From contig CALDFO010000236.1 in NCBI GenBank assembly GCA_937942205.1, positions 1 through 16,034 of the forward strand: a stretch of 16,034 bases of DNA, written 5' to 3'. Positions within the stretch are counted from its first letter, which is position 1, and each line of letters begins with the position of its first letter. Source of the stretch: an uncultured Alphaproteobacteria bacterium (GTDB lineage: Bacteria; Pseudomonadota; Alphaproteobacteria; Micropepsales; Micropepsaceae). A program made the position numbers and the translations under genes. A model generated the notes under the pieces. That model was given only the letters and a program-made list of their open reading frames with translations. It made no database searches and was not told the DNA's origin. This document shows positions 12,807-16,034 of the stretch, in pieces.

Positions 12807-14051
12807 CTACCAGTTGGTATAGCTCCCGTCCGGGCGGCGATTGATCGGAATGGGCCGATACGGCTCGCTCCAGTCGCCGATCTGCTGCAGCTTGCTGGTG
12901 TCCAGCGTCACACCCAGGCCGGGGCGCTCATTGGGCCACAGCTTGCCGTTCCTGAAGTCGTAGCATTCCGGCAGATACGGCCAGGGCTGGCGGCCCGAGG
13001 CGGTCATCTCCATCAGCGCCACCACCGAGGTGGCGGTCAGGCAATGCACCAGCGCGGTTTCGCCGATGGGGCCGGTGAAGTGCGGGATCATGCCGATATA
13101 TTGGGTTTCGGCCAGGGCGCAGATCTTCATATATTCGGTGATGCCGCCGACATTGGGCACGGTGCAGCGGGCGTAATCCACCAGACGGTCATTGATCAGC
13201 ACCATGTTGTCCCACTTGGCGCCCAGCACCTCGCCCATCGCGATCGGCACCTTCACCTGCGGACGCAGGGTCTTGTAGACTTCGATATTGTCGCTGCGGA
13301 CCAGGTCTTCCACGAAATAGGGGCCCAGATCCGCGATCATGTTGGCCAGGCGGATGGCGTCGGGCGTGTCCAGCACGCCGTGGAAGTCGATTGCCCAGCC
13401 GCCGTCGCGGCCCGCGCCCTTGCGGATCAGCTTGCAGTTCTCATAGGTCTGCTGCACCGCCTCGAAACGGTCCAGCACGCGGCCGCCCGCCGTGCCGGTG
13501 CGATAGGCGCGGAAGCCTTCGGCGACACAGGCGCGGGCGGCGTCTTCCAGGGTGCCGCCCTTGGGGGTGGGATAGCTGGTGGCATAGCATTCGATGTAAT
13601 CGCGCGACTTGCCGCCCAGCAGTTGCCAGACCGGCACGCCCAGCGCCTTGCCTTTCAGGTCCCACAGCGCCAGGTCCAGGCCGCCCAGCGAATGGGTCTT
13701 TTCGCGGCCCGCCGGATAGAAATAGCCGCGATACATGGTCTGCCACAGATGCTCGACGCGGAACGGGTCCTCGCCGATCAACATGCCGGCGCATTGCTCC
13801 ATGCTGGAGGGCTCGCCGCCTTCGCCGACACCGATCAGGCCGCCCTCGGTCTCGATGGTGACGACATTGGTGGATTGGTTGAAGGTCGGCTGATGCACAT
13901 TGGGACGGCCCGCCGCGTCGGTCGGGGTCTTGTAGTAGCGGATGCGCTTGATCTTGTCCTTCGGCAGGCCCAGCGCGAAGGCGCTGGGCGGCGTCCAGAG
14001 CGATGCGGCCGCCGTGCCCAACATGCCTGTCATCAATGTGCGCCGATCCAT
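12807..14051 (-). CDS. Exported mandelate racemase/muconate lactonizing enzyme family protein, probable sugar-acid dehydratase
   Basis: Enolase-superfamily protein of 414 residues. The N-terminus MDRRTLMTGMLGTAAASLW, ending near PPSAFA, looks like a Tat-type signal, so the mature enzyme is probably periplasmic. The capping domain is followed by the barrel (about 150-380) with Mg ligands Asp222 (IDFHG), Glu248 (FVEDLV) and Glu274 (AMGEV), and His224 and His324 (MIPHFTGPIG) as candidate catalytic residues. The D-x-H motif resembles galactonate dehydratase, but GEV-WD and VDYARCTVPNVGGIT resemble the mannonate dehydratase branch. Thr297 occupies the place of the Asp partner of the catalytic His in DgoD, and no KxK motif is seen. 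GGAGG lies 5 nt before the ATG. The dgoK-dgoA context suggests it makes a 2-keto-3-deoxy acid, but the substrate is open. Confidence 0.85.
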   Translation of the reverse strand: MDRRTLMTGMLGTAAASLWTPPSAFALGLPKDKIKRIRYYKTPTDAAGRPNVHQPTFNQSTNVVTIETEGGLIGVGEGGEPSSMEQCAGMLIGEDPFRVEHLWQTMYRGYFYPAGREKTHSLGGLDLALWDLKGKALGVPVWQLLGGKSRDYIECYATSYPTPKGGTLEDAARACVAEGFRAYRTGTAGGRVLDRFEAVQQTYENCKLIRKGAGRDGGWAIDFHGVLDTPDAIRLANMIADLGPYFVEDLVRSDNIEVYKTLRPQVKVPIAMGEVLGAKWDNMVLINDRLVDYARCTVPNVGGITEYMKICALAETQYIGMIPHFTGPIGETALVHCLTATSVVALMEMTASGRQPWPYLPECYDFRNGKLWPNERPGLGVTLDTSKLQQIGDWSEPYRPIPINRRPDGSYTNW

Positions 14052-14299
14052 AGGTCCCTCCGATGCGCTGATTTTTGCCGCACGCTAGAGGGTTTGCGGT
14101 TTGGGGCAAAGGGCCGCAGCGCAGCATTCCGTGTACGAATTTTGCCGCCGCTTCGTGCATTCGGCGCTTGCATCTCCCTGCTGTTGTCATAGTCTTTCTC
14201 TCACGGCGGCCTGTGCGACAGAGTCGCTGCAAGATGGGAAGATGGCGAAGATCGTCTCCCATGGGGCGCGGGACGAGAGGAAAAATATCAAAAATCAAT

Positions 14300-14426
14300 G
14301 AGTTATCGGCGCAAGCCGGAATGCGGGCCGCTCTGTGGGCTTCCTGCATGTGGGGATATAAAGAATAAAGCGGGATGCAACCCGCGACATTGGTGCCGCC
14401 TTCCTTCCGGAAGGCGGCATTTTTTT
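14300..14426 (+). ncRNA. Candidate structured small RNA or leader RNA
   Basis: Successive hairpins read on the plus strand: CGGC-GCAA-GCCG (14307-14318, GNRA tetraloop), GCGGG pairing with CCTGC around CCGC-TCT-GTGG (about 14323-14347), GCGGG-ATGCAA-CCCGC (14370-14385), then the intrinsic terminator. No plus-strand gene lies upstream for the terminator to serve. No known RNA family is recognised and no strong promoter is visible, though TATAAAG near 14357 could be a -10 for a shorter transcript. It could also be a premature-termination leader of the amidohydrolase gene. Confidence 0.3.
14394..14426 (+). terminator. Strong intrinsic terminator with no upstream gene
   Basis: TGCCGCCTTCC (14394-14404) pairs perfectly over 11 bp with GGAAGGCGGCA (14409-14419), loop TTCC, followed at once by seven T residues. 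The opposite strand has no T-run after the stem, so the direction is plus. The nearest upstream gene is on the minus strand. Confidence 0.85.
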
Positions 14427-14533
14427 ACCGCCGGCCGATACGCGCCCGCCGTTTGCATATCGCAGTGCAGCGTGAATGTTTTGACGCCTTTTTTTTCGGC
14501 GGGCGCTGCCCTAAGGTCCGGGAAATTTTGCAG

Positions 14534-14549
14534 CATTCCGCGTGGAATG
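14534..14549. promoter_or_regulatory. Palindrome CATTCC-GCGT-GGAATG upstream of the amidohydrolase gene
   Basis: Perfect 6-bp dyad with a 4-nt centre about 120 nt before the amidohydrolase start. The word GCAGCATTCCG at its left side recurs at 14121-14131, upstream of the divergent dehydratase gene, where it is followed by the looser dyad ATTC-N7-GAAT. This could be a shared operator pair; the regulator is unknown. Confidence 0.3.
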
Positions 14550-14671
14550 TTCTCCTGGGCAAGGCGGCGCCAGAACCGCCGGAGTGGCAAAATCCAAGGG
14601 ACAACGATAATCACGCCGGCCCGCGCCGCATCTGAAGTCCGCGGCAATGGGCGGCATAACGGGAGTATGTC

Positions 14672-16034
14672 ATGCGTCATCTGAAACTGGGCTCGGCCAT
14701 CGGCGCGATGCTCGCCGCGGCCTTGATGGGTGCTCCGGCCAAGGCCGAAACCACCGTTCTCAGCAACGTGACGGTGATCGACGGCACCGGCAAGGCCGCC
14801 CAGCCCAATTCCGCCATCGTGATGACCGACGGCAAGATCGCGTTTGTCGGCCCCATGTCGCAGCTCCAGGCGCCCGCCGGCGCCAAGGTCGAGAATCTGT
14901 CGGGCAAGTTCGTGATGCCCGGCCTGATCGACAGCCATGTCCATGTCGGCATGATGCAGGATGTGTCGCAGGACGTGAAATTCTACGACCGCGCCAATGT
15001 CGAGGCCGACCTCAAGACCTATGCCGCCTATGGCGTGACCACCGTGCAGGTGGCGGGCACCGACAAGGACGTGATCTTCGACATCCGCAAGGATCTCCGC
15101 AACAGCCGTCCGCACATGGCGCGGGTCTTCACCTCCGGCCAGGGCCTGGTCTGGAAGGGCGGCTATGGCGGCCTTCTGGGCCTGAACGTGCCGGTCGCCA
15201 CGCCGGAAGAGGCGCGCAAATCGGTGGACGAGCAGGCGGCCAAGGGCGTGGACCTGATCAAGCTGTGGATCGACGACGAACGCCACATGCTGCCGGACCG
15301 GATGCCCTACACGCTCACCAAGGCCATCATCGAGCAGGCCCACAAGCACAAGCTGAAGGTCTGGGCGCATGTCTATTACCTGGACGACGCCAAGGAACTG
15401 GTGCGCCAGGGCGTGGACGGTTTCGCCCATATCGTGCGCGACAAGCCGGTGGACAAGGAACTGCTGGACATGATGAAGGCCAAGGGCACCTGGCAGATCG
15501 CCTCGACCCTCAGCCGCGAGATCGTCTACAGCATGGCGGTGATGCCCTGGATCCACGATCCCTTCTTCACCCGTGGCGTGACGCCGGGCACCCTGGACGC
15601 GCTGCGCAGCCCCGAACGGGAAAAGGCCGTGATGCTGGGCCCGCTGCGCGTTCCCGGCCTGCCCTATGAGAAGCGGCTGTTCGAGGACATGAGCCGCACC
15701 GTGGTGCAGGCGATGGACAATTACACCGCGATCATCAAGGCCGGCGTGAAGACCGGCATGGGCACCGACAGCGGTCCCAATGGCCGCTTCCCCGGCTTCA
15801 ACGCGCATGAGGAACTGCAGATGGAAGTGATGGCGGGCCGCACCCCGCTGGAAGCCATCAAGTCCGCCACCGCCGACAATGCCGAATGGCTGGGCGACAA
15901 GACCATCGGCACGGTCGAGAAGGGCAAGTGGGCCGATCTGCTGGTTCTGGAAATGAACCCGCTGGACGATATCCGCAACACCCAGATGATCTCGGCGGTC
16001 TATGTCTCCGGCACCTCCGTGCCCACCATCTGGC
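14672..16034 (+). CDS. Exported metal-dependent amidohydrolase, C-terminus cut by window edge
   Basis: Amidohydrolase-superfamily enzyme; 454 residues are visible and the frame is still open. A Sec signal peptide (hydrophobic AIGAMLAAALMGAPAKA) points to the periplasm. The small beta-domain (VTVIDGTGK, IVMTDGKIAFVG) precedes the barrel. All five metal-site elements are present: H89-x-H91 in GLIDSHVHVG, Lys197 (LIKLW, probably carbamylated), His233 (WAHVYY), His253 (DGFAHIV) and Asp366 (GMGTDSG). The C-terminal returns TIGTVEKGKWADLLVL and NPLDDI are typical of imidazolonepropionase-like or Xaa-Pro-dipeptidase-like members. The substrate is unknown. GGGAG sits 6 nt before ATG 14672. It lies downstream of the orphan terminator and palindrome and is divergent from the dehydratase homologue. 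Confidence 0.9.
   Translation, partial: MRHLKLGSAIGAMLAAALMGAPAKAETTVLSNVTVIDGTGKAAQPNSAIVMTDGKIAFVGPMSQLQAPAGAKVENLSGKFVMPGLIDSHVHVGMMQDVSQDVKFYDRANVEADLKTYAAYGVTTVQVAGTDKDVIFDIRKDLRNSRPHMARVFTSGQGLVWKGGYGGLLGLNVPVATPEEARKSVDEQAAKGVDLIKLWIDDERHMLPDRMPYTLTKAIIEQAHKHKLKVWAHVYYLDDAKELVRQGVDGFAHIVRDKPVDKELLDMMKAKGTWQIASTLSREIVYSMAVMPWIHDPFFTRGVTPGTLDALRSPEREKAVMLGPLRVPGLPYEKRLFEDMSRTVVQAMDNYTAIIKAGVKTGMGTDSGPNGRFPGFNAHEELQMEVMAGRTPLEAIKSATADNAEWLGDKTIGTVEKGKWADLLVLEMNPLDDIRNTQMISAVYVSGTSVPTIW

Larger units (their letters stand above)
14052..14671. other. 620-bp intergenic region without a convincing protein gene
   Basis: Divergent region between the dehydratase homologue (minus) and the amidohydrolase (plus). 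Short open frames occur but none has a ribosome site or recognisable product. It holds the ribosome sites of both flanking genes, a structured stretch ending in a strong plus-strand terminator (14300-14426), a T8 run at 14479-14486, and palindromes at 14121-14140 and 14534-14549 that share the word GCAGCATTCCG. It is less GC-rich than its neighbours in parts. Confidence 0.6.

Noticed and set aside
14394..14426. Terminator as the end of a known riboswitch or of a tRNA, 4.5S or 6S RNA
   Set aside because: No tRNA cloverleaf, no SRP domain IV motif and no recognisable riboswitch core could be found upstream, so only a generic RNA candidate is reported.
14303..15808. 501-codon open frame on the minus strand
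   Set aside because: It is antisense to the amidohydrolase and runs through the orphan terminator; the residues are His/Asp/Gly-rich shadow composition.

Overview
The window is about two thirds GC with the codon use of a high-GC alphaproteobacterium. The placement rests on gene families (DUF47-Pit pair, DUF6496, dgoK-dgoA) and on three GGAAC-N16-CGTT/GGTT promoters of the type read by EcfG, the general stress response sigma factor of Alphaproteobacteria. Genus is not assignable by eye; a Caulobacterales- or Rhizomicrobium-like organism is a guess. No tRNA, rRNA, CRISPR array, transposase, phage gene or plasmid gene is visible.

Layout. (1) 1-1253, minus: a DUF47/PhoU-like accessory protein followed by a PiT phosphate permease that runs off the left edge. 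(2) 1342-4352, minus: a secreted CHRD-domain protein, then a secreted cytochrome c-PQQ dehydrogenase fusion, then an intrinsic terminator. A 19-codon leader ORF with a strong Shine-Dalgarno sequence precedes the pair. (3) 4457-5443, minus: a luciferase-like flavin oxidoreductase. (4) 5643-8754, plus: a membrane-anchored lytic transglycosylase and an exported M3 (Dcp-type) metallopeptidase, with a terminator-like hairpin in front of the first. (5) 8761-11063: a stress block made of a Lys-rich DUF6496 protein (minus), a glycine-zipper general-stress-17M-like protein (plus), and a cupin plus DUF72 operon (minus). Each of the three transcripts has its own EcfG-type promoter. (6) 11138-14051: dgoK and dgoA (plus) convergent with an exported enolase-superfamily sugar-acid dehydratase homologue (minus); a 97-bp multi-hairpin palindromic element lies between them. 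(7) 14052-14671: a 620-bp region with no convincing protein gene but a strong orphan terminator and operator-like palindromes. (8) 14672 to the right edge, plus: an exported metal-dependent amidohydrolase, truncated by the window.

How it works together. Regions 2, 4, 6 and 8 are rich in exported catabolic or envelope enzymes: quinoprotein oxidation with electrons passed to cytochrome c, peptide and peptidoglycan cleavage, sugar-acid dehydration and amide hydrolysis. dgoK and dgoA give the kinase and aldolase steps of 2-keto-3-deoxygalactonate breakdown, and the neighbouring dehydratase homologue may supply that keto acid. Region 5 is a compact general-stress island. The least ordinary items are the EcfG cluster (including a near-leaderless cupin transcript), the heme-first PQQ enzyme with its CHRD partner and leader ORF, the palindromic element at 12700-12796 and the orphan RNA-like region at 14300-14426.
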